From positions 186,001 through 250,000 of the forward strand of contig NZ_SPDV01000002.1 in assembly GCF_004564275.1 (NCBI RefSeq): 64,000 nucleotides of DNA, read 5' to 3'. The position numbers were made by a program, and so were the translations under genes. Shown here piece by piece: positions 63,433 to 64,000 of the stretch. The notes beneath the pieces were generated by a model. The model did no database searches. It had not been told where the DNA came from and saw only the letters and a list, made by a program, of their open reading frames with translations. This DNA is from Sphingomonas parva (ex Maeng et al. 2020). GTDB lineage: Bacteria > Pseudomonadota > Alphaproteobacteria > Sphingomonadales > Sphingomonadaceae. Numbering within the stretch: position 1 is the first letter of the stretch; each line of letters begins with the position of its first letter.

Positions 63433-64000
63433 ATGATCGTCTTCCGCGACCGCGGCGCCCGCGGCCATCATCGCGGTGCGCTCGTCGATGCGCGCCACTC
63501 TTTCTCCTTCGGCGACTATCACGATCCCCGCCACATGGGCTTCAGGAGCCTTCGCGTGCTCAACGAGGATCGGGTCGTGCCCGGCGCCGGCTTTCCGGAG
63601 CACGGCCACCAGGACATGGAAATCGTCACCATCGTCCTGAGCGGCGCGGTGGCGCATCGCGACAGCCTCGGCAACGAGGCGGTGATCCGGGCCGGCGACG
63701 TGCAGCGGATGAGCGCAGGCACCGGCGTCACCCATAGCGAGATGAACCCGAGCGGCGAGGAGCAGGCGCACGCCCTCCAGATCTGGATCATCCCGTCCGA
63801 GTTCGGCCTCGCGCCGTCCTATGAGCAGAAGAGCTTCCCGCCCGACGCCCTGCGCAACCGGCTCGTCACCGTGGCCAGTGGCGAGGGACGCGCCGGCTCG
63901 CTCCGCCTCCACCAGGACGCCGCGATCGAGGTCGCACGGCTGGACGAGGGCGCAACGCTCGCCCGTCCCCTCTCGCCCGAGCGCGGCTATTGGGTGCAGG
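63433..64000 (+). CDS. Pirin-family protein (3' end outside window)
   Basis: The N-terminal cupin domain of a pirin, at least 189 residues, truncated by the window. The iron/metal-binding pattern is complete: FSFGDYHDPRHMGFRSLRVLNED, VPGAGFPEHGHQDMEIVTIV (His, His, Glu), RAGDVQRMSAGTGVTHSEMN (His) and ALQIWIIPS. Pirins act as redox-sensing or quercetinase-like proteins. No strong ribosome site before 63433; longer starts are in another frame. Confidence 0.9.
   Translation, partial: MIVFRDRGARGHHRGALVDARHSFSFGDYHDPRHMGFRSLRVLNEDRVVPGAGFPEHGHQDMEIVTIVLSGAVAHRDSLGNEAVIRAGDVQRMSAGTGVTHSEMNPSGEEQAHALQIWIIPSEFGLAPSYEQKSFPPDALRNRLVTVASGEGRAGSLRLHQDAAIEVARLDEGATLARPLSPERGYWVQ

Noticed and set aside
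1-64000. Mobile elements, prophage, CRISPR arrays, rRNA or tRNA genes.
   Set aside because: No transposase, integrase, direct-repeat array or structural-RNA sequence was recognised on either strand.

Overview
The window is high-GC DNA with tightly packed genes on both strands, many 4-nt start/stop overlaps and very little intergenic space. Two SusC/FecA-type TonB-dependent receptors with IVVTGT/IVVTAT plug starts, a PstA of the alphaproteobacterial type with a large insert after its first membrane helix, an OprO/OprP-type porin, AmpG and DUF983/DUF465/DUF488 genes all point to an alphaproteobacterium, most likely a sphingomonad. That assignment is inferred from family content only; no rRNA, tRNA, mobile element or CRISPR array was seen.

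Layout. 1-6261: a truncated secreted protein, the ybbP/ybbA transporter divergent from a TesA-like esterase, and an acyl-CoA synthetase. 6262-14397: the phosphate block, phoR-pstS-pstC-pstA-pstB-phoU on the minus strand and an OprO/OprP-type porin on the plus strand. 14502-16639: small genes, including an acyl-carrier-like protein without its attachment serine. 16649-36705: a large cell-wall salvage and D-amino-acid island (murQ with a D-threonine-aldolase-like enzyme, a MurK-like kinase, a LysR regulator, dgcN, a dipeptide epimerase/dgcA, D-aminoacylase, a glutamate-type symporter, PBP4, an AmiE-like serine hydrolase, AmpG, a TonB-dependent receptor, a penicillin-acylase-family Tat lipoprotein and a second serine hydrolase). 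36921-47602: small enzymes, a PepSY gene and a divergent two-component system, SugE, an Lrp/EamA pair, a KefB/YbaL antiporter and unknown small genes. 47854-53233: a second phosphate locus (a GspE-like pseudo-ATPase, a degenerate PhoU and PhoB) plus a TonB-dependent receptor. 53421-64000: a second Lrp/EamA pair, a PAS protein, an ECF sigma/VWA/TPR operon, a GH18 chitinase, DUF5694, DUF1080 and a truncated pirin.

Two regulatory networks can be read directly. First, three Pho boxes, each three 7-mers at exact 11-bp spacing, stand before pstS, before the porin and before the GspE-like/PhoU-like/PhoB operon, joining loci about 36 kb apart into one regulon. Second, the LysR-type motif CCATAR-N7-YTATGG occurs once between the LysR gene and dgcN and twice in tandem (24-bp period) between the TonB-dependent receptor and the acylase, which suggests that one regulator co-ordinates uptake and catabolism of peptidoglycan fragments and D-glutamate.

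The most unusual content is the Pho-box-preceded operon in which both partners of PhoB look like pseudo-proteins: a GspE homologue lacking the Walker A lysine, the catalytic glutamate and the His-box histidine, and a PhoU homologue lacking most metal ligands.
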